Notes under the pieces: generated by a model
The model's database searches: none
Seen by the model: only the letters and a program-made list of their open reading frames with translations
What the model was told of the DNA's origin: nothing
Shown: in pieces, positions 7,612 to 16,394 of the stretch
Layout of the letters: each line of letters opens with the position of its first letter
Numbering within the stretch: position 1 is the first letter of the stretch
NCBI GenBank assembly: GCA_016716705.1
Contig: JADJVF010000004.1
Location: 62,001-126,000 of the forward strand
DNA: 64,000 bases
Direction: 5' to 3'
From: Holophagales bacterium
GTDB taxonomy: Bacteria; Acidobacteriota; Thermoanaerobaculia; UBA5066
Position numbers and translations under genes: made by a program

Positions 7612-9843
7612 TCAGATCGGCAGTCCGAGCGACAGGAAGAACGTGTCGTTCCCCTGCTCTGCAACGCCCCAACCGAGGTAGATCGGACCGAGGATCGTGT
7701 CCGCGGCGCCGTAGAGGCTCCCCGCCCAGATCAGGTTCGAGGCCTTGATGTCTTCCGTCCGGAACCAGGCGTTTCCGGCCTCGACGGTCGCCCCGACGAA
7801 GACCCCGCTCCCGACGAGGCTCGGGAGCTTCGAGATTCGATAGCGCGCTCCGGCACGCGCGAGGCCGGCGTACTGCCCGTAGAGCTGGTTCGTCCGGAGG
7901 CCCGAGAGCCGGAAGTACCCCCCCATCCAGTTCAGGTCGAAAAATGGCAGCCTCGTCCCGCCGAAGGGGCCCGATGCCTCGAAGCCGCCGTGCAGAGTCC
8001 ACTCGCCGAACGAGTGCGCGCCGAGGGCGGACGCCGAGACCTTGTTGTAGCTGGTGTCCGCGCCGAGGAGCTCCCCGTAGACCCCGGCCTCGACGAGGGC
8101 CGTCCAGCCGGAGCGCGGGATCCGGACGTTGTCGAGCTGATCGAAACGGACGAGGAGGACTCCCCCGGCGCGGTCCGCCGAGGCGTCCCCGAGGGCGGGG
8201 CTCCCGATCGCCTCCGAGAACCGGCTGCGGTCTCTCACGAATCCGAGGCGCACCTCGCCGAGCCCGCCGAGGGCGTACCCCGCGTCGAGCCGCACGTAAG
8301 CCCGTGAGTCGAGGTAGCGGGCGAGGAGGACGTCGCCGACGAAGATGTCCCGCGGATGGCGGTCCCAGCCGACACCCGGCGCGAGGAAGAGACGCTGCTT
8401 CGCGTCGAGCGGCTGGTAGAACTCCGTCGAGAGGTGGGTCCGCCGGCCGACCTCGACGCGGGTCTTCCAGGCGCCGCGAAGACGATTCAGGCGCGTCCAG
8501 TCGAATCCGACCCGCAGGCCGAAGGCGCTGTCGCCCCCGAATTCCGTCCCGAAGACGAGGCCCGTCCGGACGCGGACCGGCGCCGCGGGCGCGGGACGCG
8601 GAGAGATCGTCAGGATCCGGCGGTCCTTCGGCCCATCCACGAGGAAGTCGACGGTCTCGTAGTCGCCGAATGCGTAGACGTGCTCGAGGCTGCGGTAGAG
8701 AGTGGGCCAGTCGAGCGGACCGGGCGCGACCTCGACGCGGTTCGACACGATGTCGGGGTCGATGCGGCCGCCCGTCTCGACTCGCAGCTCGGAAATCACG
8801 GGGACTTCGTCGGTAAAGAGAGGCGGATGGGCCGCCTTCCACGCCGCGTACTCCTCCGGCGAGACCGAGAAGTCGCGTAGCCTCTCCGCCGCGGCGCGGC
8901 CGGCAGCCTCTCCGCGGTCGATCGCCTCCCCGAACCGGGGGAACCCGAGGGTCGCTATCCCCTCGAGGTCGGGGGTGATGAGAAGGTCCCTTCCCCGGAG
9001 GGTCGCGATCTGGTTCTCGACGTTCAGGCGGGAAAGGAACCCGGTCGTCTGCCCGAGGATCCCGAGAAACCCCTTGAGGTCGTCCCGCTTCGCGAGCGGC
9101 GTCGAGATGTCGACGGCGATGACGACCTCGGCCCCCATCTTGCGGACGACGTCGACAGGGAGGTTCCGCGCCACGCCGCCGTCGACGAGGAGACGGTTCT
9201 CCCACTCGACGGCCGAGAAGAAGCCCGGGATCGCCATGCTCGCCCGGAGGGCCCGTGCGAGGTCCCCCGAGCCGAGGACGACGGCCTCTCCCGTCTCGAT
9301 GTCGGCGGCGACGGCCCGGAAGGGGATCGTGAGCCGGTCGAAGTCGCGAACGGACGAGGCGGGCCAGGTCAGCCGCCGGATGTGGTATCCGAGCTTCTGG
9401 CCGGCGACGAGGCCTGTCGGGACGACAGGCTTCCCTTTCGAATAGCCCAGCTCGACGTTGATGAGGTAGAGCGGGTCGTCCTCCTTGCGCCGGTAGTCGC
9501 GGTCCTTCCGGGCGGAGTCGTCGGAGAGGGCGTCCTCCCAGTCGATGGTCCGGAGCTCCTCGGCCATCCGGTCCGGGGGCATCCCGATGGAGTAGAGGCC
9601 GCCGACGATCGACCCGATGCTCGTTCCGGCCACGTAGTCGACCGGTATCCGCATCTCCTCGAGGACCTTCAGGACGCCGACGAGGGCGCCGCCGCGCGCT
9701 CCGCCGCCGGCGAGGGCGAGGCCGATCCGCGGACGCCGCGGCGCGTCGGACTCGGGGGCGGAAGACCCCTGCGGCAGGGCGGGACGGGCCGAGAGAACGC
9801 AGAACACGACCGAAGCCAGGGCCAGCCGATGACGAACGCTCAC
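7612..9843 (-). CDS. PlpD-like patatin phospholipase fused to Omp85/BamA-type barrel (type Vd secretion)
   Basis: The 743-residue protein starts at GTG 9843 behind GGAGGAGCCC and has a signal peptide. The patatin domain (about 38-330) shows the oxyanion loop GGGARGG (46-52), nucleophile Ser75 in GTSIG and catalytic Asp221 in DGG. A POTRA-like linker follows (about 345-420). The last part is a bacterial surface antigen barrel ending in an aromatic-rich strand. This is the PlpD/FplA architecture, in which an Omp85-like barrel carries a lipase domain to the cell surface. A TATCCT -10-like box lies upstream on the minus strand (9866-9871). Confidence 0.9.
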   Translation of the reverse strand: MSVRHRLALASVVFCVLSARPALPQGSSAPESDAPRRPRIGLALAGGGARGGALVGVLKVLEEMRIPVDYVAGTSIGSIVGGLYSIGMPPDRMAEELRTIDWEDALSDDSARKDRDYRRKEDDPLYLINVELGYSKGKPVVPTGLVAGQKLGYHIRRLTWPASSVRDFDRLTIPFRAVAADIETGEAVVLGSGDLARALRASMAIPGFFSAVEWENRLLVDGGVARNLPVDVVRKMGAEVVIAVDISTPLAKRDDLKGFLGILGQTTGFLSRLNVENQIATLRGRDLLITPDLEGIATLGFPRFGEAIDRGEAAGRAAAERLRDFSVSPEEYAAWKAAHPPLFTDEVPVISELRVETGGRIDPDIVSNRVEVAPGPLDWPTLYRSLEHVYAFGDYETVDFLVDGPKDRRILTISPRPAPAAPVRVRTGLVFGTEFGGDSAFGLRVGFDWTRLNRLRGAWKTRVEVGRRTHLSTEFYQPLDAKQRLFLAPGVGWDRHPRDIFVGDVLLARYLDSRAYVRLDAGYALGGLGEVRLGFVRDRSRFSEAIGSPALGDASADRAGGVLLVRFDQLDNVRIPRSGWTALVEAGVYGELLGADTSYNKVSASALGAHSFGEWTLHGGFEASGPFGGTRLPFFDLNWMGGYFRLSGLRTNQLYGQYAGLARAGARYRISKLPSLVGSGVFVGATVEAGNAWFRTEDIKASNLIWAGSLYGAADTILGPIYLGWGVAEQGNDTFFLSLGLPI

Positions 9844-9968
9844 GGGCTCCTCCGAGGCGCGGAGGATAGACGAGGTCCGATCCGCATCACCGACCGGGGC
9901 CGGGGCCCGGAATATCCGGGCGCCCCGGCGTGTTGGCTTGCCTCGGTATCTCGAAAGGAGCCTTCGCC

Positions 9969-11075
9969 GTGTTCTGGATGTATGCCGCCTTCGTTCTCCT
10001 CGTCCTCGCGCTGCTCGCGCTCGACCTGGGCGTGTTCCACCGGAAGGTCCACGTCGTCTCCGTCCGGGAGGCCCTCGGATGGTCGGCCTTCTGGATCGCC
10101 CTCGGCCTCGCGTTCAGCGGCTTCATCTACGCCGGCTACGAGAACCACTGGCTGGGCCTGGGGCTCACGCCCGACCTGATGACCCTGCGCCCGGTGCCGG
10201 TGGAAGGGCTCGGGACGGTCTACAACGACGGAACGTCGGCTCTCGTGAAGTACGTGACGGGATACCTCGTCGAGAAGTCCCTCGCCGTGGACAACATCTT
10301 CGTCATCAGCATGATCTTCACGTTCTTCGCCGTTCCCGCCATCTATCAGCACCGGGTGCTGTTCTGGGGGATCCTCGGGGCGCTCGTGCTGCGCGGGGCG
10401 ATGATCGCCGCCGGCGCGAAGATGCTCCAGGAGTTCGCGTGGATCATCTACGTCTTCGGTGGGTTCCTCATCCTGACCGGGGTCAAGATGCTCCTCCTGA
10501 AGGAGGGCGAGACCGACCCGAACAAGAACCTGGTCGTCCGGGCGACCCGCAGGCTCATGCCGATCACCGAACGGTTCCACGGCGAGCACTTCTTCGTGAG
10601 GGCGGGGACGGACGCCTCCCGGGAGGCGGAGACCCCGGGCGCGGCCGTCGGCGCCGACGCGGTCGTCGACTCCGCCAGGCGAGGAGCCCTGCTCGCGACG
10701 CCGCTCTTCCTGGCCCTCGTCATGGTGGAGTTCACCGACCTCATCTTCGCGGTCGACTCGATCCCGGCGATCTTCGCCATCACGGCCGACCCGTTCCTCG
10801 TCTTCACGAGCAACGTCTTCGCCATCCTGGGCCTTCGCAGCCTCTACTTCGCCCTGGCCGGGATGATCGACAAGTTCCGCTACCTGAAGGTCTCCCTCGC
10901 CGTCGTGCTGATGGTCGTCGGCGTCAAGATGATGACGCACACGTGGCTGAAGCAGCAGCTCGGCGAGAACTTCAACCTCTACCTGCTCGCCGTGGTGCTC
11001 CTGATCCTCGCCGCGGGAGTGGTCGCGTCCCTGCTCAAGGGCCGCGGGGAGGAGGCGAAGGCGGGGGCGGCCTGA
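9969..11075 (+). CDS. TerC family integral membrane protein (Alx/YkoY-like)
   Basis: The 368-residue reading uses GTG 9969, eight bases after AAAGGAG; a GTG at 9930 has no ribosome site. It shows the TerC hallmarks: about nine membrane segments, an early acidic helix (LALLALDLGVF), SLAVDNIFVIS, and a second EFTDLIFAVDSIPAIFAITA repeat. TerC proteins are linked to tellurite resistance and to metal export; Alx and YkoY relatives act in manganese homeostasis. Yet the gene could have another cation as substrate. It is divergent from the patatin gene. Confidence 0.9.
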   Translation: MFWMYAAFVLLVLALLALDLGVFHRKVHVVSVREALGWSAFWIALGLAFSGFIYAGYENHWLGLGLTPDLMTLRPVPVEGLGTVYNDGTSALVKYVTGYLVEKSLAVDNIFVISMIFTFFAVPAIYQHRVLFWGILGALVLRGAMIAAGAKMLQEFAWIIYVFGGFLILTGVKMLLLKEGETDPNKNLVVRATRRLMPITERFHGEHFFVRAGTDASREAETPGAAVGADAVVDSARRGALLATPLFLALVMVEFTDLIFAVDSIPAIFAITADPFLVFTSNVFAILGLRSLYFALAGMIDKFRYLKVSLAVVLMVVGVKMMTHTWLKQQLGENFNLYLLAVVLLILAAGVVASLLKGRGEEAKAGAA

Positions 11076-11094
11076 CGCCGGGCCCCCCGGTACG

Positions 11095-11124
11095 TTGACA
11101 CGGGTGGCGCGCGGGCCCCATATT
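11095..11124 (+). promoter_or_regulatory. Promoter of the TPP-riboswitch operon, TTGACA-N18-CATATT
   Basis: A perfect -35 TTGACA at 11095-11100 is followed after 18 bases by CATATT at 11119-11124. The predicted start, near 11131, coincides with the 5' edge of the riboswitch, which supports the assignment. Confidence 0.7.
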
Positions 11125-11132
11125 CCCCGCCA

Positions 11133-11217
11133 ACGGATGCCTAGGGGTGGCCGGGATTCCGGCCTGAGAGCAAACCCTCGAACCTGATCCGGGTCATACC
11201 GGCGAAGGGAACGGCAA
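11133..11217 (+). promoter_or_regulatory. TPP riboswitch (thi box)
   Basis: The aptamer shows the conserved thi-box strings: CTAGGGGTGG, CTGAGA, ACCC, GAACCTGATC and ATACCGGCGAAGGGAA, in the right order and spacing. Just after it a perfect hairpin (CGGAAGC/GCTTCCG, 11219-11236) and a second stem (CGCGCCC/GGGCGCG, 11274-11288) abut the GGAGGAGGAGG ribosome site of the next gene. There is no T-run, so control is probably at translation initiation. TPP binding would shut off the receptor-transporter-kinase operon downstream. Confidence 0.93.
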
Positions 11218-11305
11218 ACGGAAGCGGGAGCTTCCGCGAACCTCGAGAGCCCCGACGAATCCGCTTCAACCCTCGCGCCCGGGGCGCGGAGGAGGAGGCG
11301 CTCCC

Positions 11306-13509
11306 ATGAGCTCATTTCGGAGAGATCGACAGACCCAAGTCGCGACGAGACTCGTGGGCTCCGCACTCCTTGCGCTCCTCTTCGGAGGGGTCCGTGCGAC
11401 GGCGACCGACGACCTTGCCCAGGCTCCGGCCCCGCAGGCGAAGGCGGCCGCCACGACCCCTGCCGAGGGGGAGGCCGTGCCACCGAAGCTCCCCCGCCGC
11501 ACCGAGGAGGTCGTCGTCCAGGCGGTCCGGGCCGACGCGGACACCCCGTGACGAAGACGGACGTCTCCCGGGAGGAGATCGCGGAGAAGAACGTCGGCCA
11601 GGAGATGCCCGCCCTCCTCGCGGACCTTCCGTCGATGACCTACTACTCCGACACCGGCCTCGGGAACGGCTACGCGTACGTCTCGATGCGCGGCATCGGC
11701 CCGACCCGGATCAACTTCACGCTCGACGGCGTCCCGCTGAACGAGCCCGAGGACGGCACGCTCTACTTCGTCGACTTCGCCGACCTCGGCAGCTCCGTCG
11801 AGAGCCTCCAGGTGCAGCGGGGCGTCGGAACCTCGGCCGCGGGGGTCGCGAGCTTCGCCGGCTCGGTCAACTTCGCGAGCCTCGACCTGGCGGAATCGAC
11901 CGGGACGACGGCGCGCTTCTCCCTCGGCTCCTTCGGCGCGCAGCGGGCGACCGCCGGCTTCCAGTCGGGACGGCTCGGCGCCTCGGGTCTCAAGGCCTAC
12001 GTGAGGGGGTCGTACCAGGCGACGGACGGATTCCGGGAGAATTCCGCGATCCAGCAGACGAGCGTCTACGCGGGGCTGTCGCACGAGAGCGAGCAGGGCT
12101 ACTTCAAGCTCTTCGGCTTCCTCGGCCGCGAGAAGTCGCAGTCGGCCTACTACGCGGTCGAGCCGGAGGTCCTCGAGGCGAACATCCGCTTCAACCCGCT
12201 CACGCCCGACGACAGGGACCGCTTCGGCCAGCAGTTCGTCGAGGCGCAGTACACGCGCTTCCTGAGCGAAACGACGAGCCTCGCAGGACAGGTGTTCGTC
12301 AACGACGCGGGGGGCTGGTACCGGCTCTGGAACTCCGGCAAGACCGCGCTGCGCGAGTACGGCCTCGACTGGACGAACCTCGGGGCGTCCCTGACGTACA
12401 AGACGCTCCTCGGCCCCCTCGGCCTGACGTGGGGCGTCCAGGGGAGCGACTTCGGCAGCACGCGGACCCGCGACATCGTCGGCGGAGAGCGCAGCTACGT
12501 CAACGACGGGAACAAGAGCGAGGCGTCGACGTTCGTCAAGCTCGCCCGGGACTCCGGCCCGTGGCACTTCTACGCCGACGCGCAGCTCCGGTGGGCCCGC
12601 TTCCGCTACGAAGGAAGCGTCGACCTCGAGCCCGTCTCCTGGACGTTCTTCAACCCGAAGCTCGGCGTCCGCCGCGACGTGGGGAAAGACCTCTCCGTCT
12701 ACGCCTCGGCCGGCCTGACGAGCCGGGAGCCGGGGCGCGGAGACCTCCTCCTCGGAGAGGAGAACGCCTCCGTCGTCCACGACCTGACCGCCGTGAAGCC
12801 CGAGAAGGTCCTCGCGGTCGAGCTCGGGACCGCCTGGAAGAGCGGCCCGTTCTCGGCGCAGCTCAACCTCTACGACATGGAGTTCCGCGACGAGATCGCG
12901 CTGACGGGCGAGCAGTCGGAGGTCGGTCTCTCGATCCGAAGGAACGCCGACTCCAGCTTCCGGCGCGGCCTCGAGTGGGACGTGAACTGGCAGCTCCGCA
13001 AGGCGATCGCGGTCCGCTTCACCGGAAACTGGAGCTGGAACCGGATCCGCTCGTGGACGCAGTTCTACGACGTCTACGACGAGGCCGGCGAGTGGACGGG
13101 GACGACCAGCCGCACGTTCGAGGACGTCGAGCCGGTGCTCTCTCCCCCGTTCGCCGGGAGCCTGATGGTCGAGGGCTCGCCGCTCCCCTGGCTGACGCTC
13201 GGAGCCACGACGCGCTACGTCGCGGCGTCGTGGCTCGACAACACGAACGCCCAGGGGATCGCGACGCCCGCCTGGTGGAAGGTCGACCTCTCGGCCAACG
13301 TCGACCTCTCCCGCTTCGTGAAGGTCGGCAACCCGCGCGTGAGGCTCCTCGTGGACAACGTCCTCGACGACCGGCGGATCTGGCCGAACGGCTACAGCTA
13401 CCTCTACGCGACGCGCGACGGGGCCGGGACCGAGACCCTCGCGGGGGTCCCATACTTCTTCCCCATGGCCACCCGCAACGTGACCGTCGTCCTGGATCTC
13501 GGGTTCTGA
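11306..13509 (+). CDS. TonB-dependent receptor, probably for thiamine; apparent frameshift at 11548
   Basis: Codons from ATG 11306 encode a signal peptide and the TonB-box-like region (EEVVVQAVRADADTP), then reach TGA at 11549-11551. The plug (SMRGIGPTRINFTLDGVPLN) and the 22-strand-type barrel continue one base out of register from GTG 11548 to a terminal aromatic strand (VTVVLDLGF, 13509). One missing base restores a normal receptor of about 734 residues. Without the first part the barrel protein has no export signal. The TPP riboswitch and downstream PnuT-like gene indicate thiamine or a derivative as ligand; this is inference. Confidence 0.85.
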
Positions 13510-13516
13510 CGTGGGC

Positions 13517-14107
13517 ATGAGTCCCTACGAGATCGCCGGCTTCGTCTTCGGCGTCCTCGCCGTCTGGCTGACGGCGAAGGAGAGCCCCTGGTGCTGGCCG
13601 ACGGGCCTCGTCAACGTCAGCCTCTACATCGTCGTCTTCTGGCAGGCGAAGCTCTACGCCGACATGGGCCTGCAGGTCGTCTACGTCGTCGTCTGCCTCT
13701 ACGGGTGGTGGGAGTGGCTCCACGGCGGGGCGGGCGGCGGACGGCTCTCCGTCTCCCGCGCGCCGCGACGGACACTCGCCGCTCTGACGGTCGCCGGGGC
13801 TGCGTTCGCGGTCTTCCTCGGCTTCGCCCTCCACCGCGGAACCGACGCCGCGCTCCCCTTCTGGGACTCGACGACGACGGCCTACAGCCTCGTCGCCCAG
13901 TGGCTCCAGACGAAGAAGCAGATCGAGACCTGGTGGTTCTGGATCGCCGTCGACGTCGTCTACATCGGCGTCTACGCCGTCAAGGGGCTCTGGCTCACCG
14001 CGCTCCTCTACGCCATCTTCCTCGCGCTCTGCCTCGTCGGGTTGAAGGAGTGGAAGCGCTCCCTCGCCACCCCTCGGGCCGAAGGCTCGCTCCCGGAGGC
14101 GGCTTGA
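13517..14107 (+). CDS. pnuT: PnuC/PnuT-family vitamin transporter
   Basis: The 196-residue membrane protein (ATG 13517, or GTG 13511) has about seven hydrophobic segments. It shows PnuC-family signatures: NVSLYIVVFWQAKLYADMGL, YVVVCLYGWWEW and a late QWLQTKKQIETWWFWIAVD block. PnuC proteins carry nicotinamide riboside by facilitated diffusion; the PnuT branch is under thiamine control and takes up thiamine. The upstream TPP riboswitch and TonB receptor favour PnuT. The following kinase overlaps its stop codon and could trap the vitamin by phosphorylation. Confidence 0.88.
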   Translation: MSPYEIAGFVFGVLAVWLTAKESPWCWPTGLVNVSLYIVVFWQAKLYADMGLQVVYVVVCLYGWWEWLHGGAGGGRLSVSRAPRRTLAALTVAGAAFAVFLGFALHRGTDAALPFWDSTTTAYSLVAQWLQTKKQIETWWFWIAVDVVYIGVYAVKGLWLTALLYAIFLALCLVGLKEWKRSLATPRAEGSLPEAA

Positions 14108-14652
14108 GGCCGCTGAGAGTCGTCGTCACCGGCTCGGAATGCACCGGGAAGACGACTCTCGCCCGGGCGCTCGCCTCCCGCTTCGGGGCCCCGTACGTTT
14201 CCGAGTTCTGCCGGGGCTACCAGGACGCCAGGGGCGGGCCGCTCGTCGCCGCCGACGTGGAGCCGATCGCCCGCGGGCAGATCGTCGAGGCCGACGAAGC
14301 GGAACGGCTCGCAACGGACCTCCTCGTCCTGGACACCGACCTCGTCTCGACGGTCGTCTACGCCCGGCACTACTACGGAGCGTGCCCCGCGTGGATCGAG
14401 GACGCCTGCCGCGAGCGGAGGGCCGACCTCTACCTCCTCTGCGCCCCGGACCTTCCGTGGGAGGCCGACGGACAGCGGGACCGCGGAGACCGGCGGGAGG
14501 AGGTGCACCGGCTCTTCGCGGAGGCGCTCGCCGTGATCGGAGCCGAGGTGAGCTTCGTCACGGGCTCGGGCCCCGGCCGGGAGAAGACCGCGATCGCCGC
14601 GGTTGCGGATGCGCTCGCCAAACGCCTACACCATCTCTCCGCGGCCAGCTAG
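14104..14652 (+). CDS. NadR-like P-loop kinase, candidate vitamin (thiamine?) kinase
   Basis: The 182-residue protein begins at TTG 14104, overlapping the transporter stop (TTGA). It has a P-loop (VVVTGSECTGKTTLARALA), the SEFCRGYQ segment and the LLVLDTDLVST block typical of the ribosylnicotinamide kinase domain of NadR. There is no nucleotidyltransferase domain. In NadR the domain phosphorylates nicotinamide riboside. Here the TPP riboswitch and PnuT-like partner suggest thiamine or a precursor as substrate, which would be a non-orthologous salvage kinase. That is inference from context. Confidence 0.75.
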   Translation: MRPLRVVVTGSECTGKTTLARALASRFGAPYVSEFCRGYQDARGGPLVAADVEPIARGQIVEADEAERLATDLLVLDTDLVSTVVYARHYYGACPAWIEDACRERRADLYLLCAPDLPWEADGQRDRGDRREEVHRLFAEALAVIGAEVSFVTGSGPGREKTAIAAVADALAKRLHHLSAAS

Positions 14653-14691
14653 ACTCCCTTCCGCCCAAGCCCGACACCGGAGAGGAAGAGA

Positions 14692-15441
14692 ATGGACTGG
14701 ATCTTCGAGCCACAGGGATGGGTGGCGTTCCTGACGCTCGCCGCCCTCGAGCTCGTCCTCGGGATCGACAACATCGTCTTCATCTCGATCCTCGTCGGAA
14801 AGCTCCCGAAGGAGCGCCAGGAGAGCGCCTACCGGATCGGCCTCGGCCTGGCGCTCATCTCGCGGGTCCTCCTCCTCCTCTCCATCTCCTGGGTCATGGG
14901 GCTCACGAAGCCGCTCTTCACCGTCCTCGCGAAGGTGATCTCGGGACGCGACATCGTCCTGATCGTCGGCGGGCTCTTCCTCGTCGCCAAGAGCACGCAC
15001 GAGATCCACGACAAGCTGGAGGGCGTGGAGGGAGAGAACTCGACGAGGGCGTTCGGCTCCTACGGCGCCGTCCTCGCACAGATCATGGCCCTCGACGTGA
15101 TCTTCTCCCTCGATTCCGTCATCACCGCGGTCGGCATGGTGAACAAGGTCGGGCTGATGGTCTCGGCGATCGTCGTGGCGATCGTGGTCATGATGTTCTT
15201 CGCGAAGGCCATCGGCGACTTCGTCCACGAGCACCCGACGATCAAGATGCTGGCGCTGGCCTTCCTCATGATGATCGGCGTCATGCTCATAGCCGACGGC
15301 CTCGGCCAGCACATCCCGAAGGGGTACATCTACTTTTCGATGGCCTTCTCGCTCTTCGTCGAGATGCTGAACCTGCGAGCAAGGAAGGGCGCTCCGCCCG
15401 TCGAGCTGCGCTCGGCGTACGTGGAGGACGAGAAGGCCTGA
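14692..15441 (+). CDS. TerC family membrane protein, short form
   Basis: The 249-residue protein starts at ATG 14692 behind AGAGGAAGAG. It carries two TerC repeats (AALELVLGIDNIVFISILVG and AQIMALDVIFSLDSVITAVG) with intramembrane acidic residues and about seven helices. It matches the YgdQ/YoaE-N type rather than the longer gene at 9969. A metal-related transport role is likely; substrate unknown. TAGACT at 14650-14655 is a candidate -10. PPK2 follows on the same strand after 67 bases. Confidence 0.88.
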   Translation: MDWIFEPQGWVAFLTLAALELVLGIDNIVFISILVGKLPKERQESAYRIGLGLALISRVLLLLSISWVMGLTKPLFTVLAKVISGRDIVLIVGGLFLVAKSTHEIHDKLEGVEGENSTRAFGSYGAVLAQIMALDVIFSLDSVITAVGMVNKVGLMVSAIVVAIVVMMFFAKAIGDFVHEHPTIKMLALAFLMMIGVMLIADGLGQHIPKGYIYFSMAFSLFVEMLNLRARKGAPPVELRSAYVEDEKA

Positions 15442-15508
15442 TGGCGACGACCCGCCCGGCGCCTTCGCACCGAACGGAATCCACGACCCGCTGAAGGAGA
15501 ATGGCCAC

Positions 15509-16390
15509 ATGAGCAAACACGCAAAGATCTCGCGAGACTTTCGCGTCGAGAACGGCGGGAAGTTCCGCCTGAAGAGCTTCAACCCGGGAGACACCGGGGG
15601 CCTGAAGCTCGAGAAGGACCACGCCGCGGAGCTCCTCGACAAGGGGGTGGAAACCCTCGCCGCCCTCCAGGACAAGCTCTACGCGCAGGACAGGCGCGCC
15701 CTCCTCCTCGTCTTCCAGGCGATGGACGCCGCGGGCAAGGACGGGACGATCAAGCACGTCCTGTCGGGCGTGAACCCGCAGGGGTGCCAGGTCTACTCGT
15801 TCAAGGCCCCCTCGGCCGAGGAGCTCGACCACGACTTCCTCTGGCGGACGACGAAGTGCCTTCCGGAACGGGGCCGGATCGGCATCTTCAACCGCTCGTA
15901 CTACGAGGAAGTCCTCGTCGTGAAGGTCCACCCGCAGATCCTCGCCGGCCAGAAGCTCCCGGCCGAGGTGATGTCGAAGCACGTCTGGCAGGAGCGCTAC
16001 GAGGACATCGCTTCGTTCGAGCGCTACCTCTCGCGCAACGGCGTCGCGGTCGTGAAGTTCTTCCTCCACGTCTCGAAGAAGGAGCAGAAGAAGCGCTTCC
16101 TCGACCGGCTCGTGCAGCCCGACAAGAACTGGAAGTTCTCGCTCGGCGACGCCGAGGAAAGGAAGCACTGGGACGCCTACATGGAGGCGTACGAGGACGC
16201 GATCCGGGCCACGGCCACGCCCTGGGCTCCGTGGTACGTCGTCCCCGCGGACAACAAGTGGTTCACGCGACTCGTCGTGGCGTCGGCAGTCATCGATGCG
16301 CTCGAGAGGATGGACCTCGCCTACCCGGAGGTCGACGAGGCGAAGAAGTCCGAGCTGGCGAAAGCGAGGGCCGAGCTCGAAGCCGAGTAG
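15509..16390 (+). CDS. ppk2: Polyphosphate kinase 2 family protein
   Basis: The 293-residue single-domain protein shows the PPK2 fold: Walker A AMDAAGKDG at about 71-79, the PSAEELDHDFLWR lid region and Walker B RIGIFNRSYYEEVL at about 123-136. The GDAEERKHWDAYMEAYEDAI block is also typical. PPK2 enzymes transfer phosphate between polyphosphate and nucleoside mono- or diphosphates in the cytoplasm. The subclass (AMP- or ADP-using) cannot be fixed by eye. ATG 15509 is preceded by AAGGAGAATGGCCAC. Confidence 0.92.
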   Translation: MSKHAKISRDFRVENGGKFRLKSFNPGDTGGLKLEKDHAAELLDKGVETLAALQDKLYAQDRRALLLVFQAMDAAGKDGTIKHVLSGVNPQGCQVYSFKAPSAEELDHDFLWRTTKCLPERGRIGIFNRSYYEEVLVVKVHPQILAGQKLPAEVMSKHVWQERYEDIASFERYLSRNGVAVVKFFLHVSKKEQKKRFLDRLVQPDKNWKFSLGDAEERKHWDAYMEAYEDAIRATATPWAPWYVVPADNKWFTRLVVASAVIDALERMDLAYPEVDEAKKSELAKARAELEAE

Positions 16391-16394
16391 CGAC

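Noticed and set aside
11540..11555. Programmed -1 ribosomal frameshift in the thiamine-type receptor
   Set aside because: There is no X-XXY-YYZ slippery heptamer and no need for such control in a signal peptide. Six similar breaks elsewhere make sequence error more likely.
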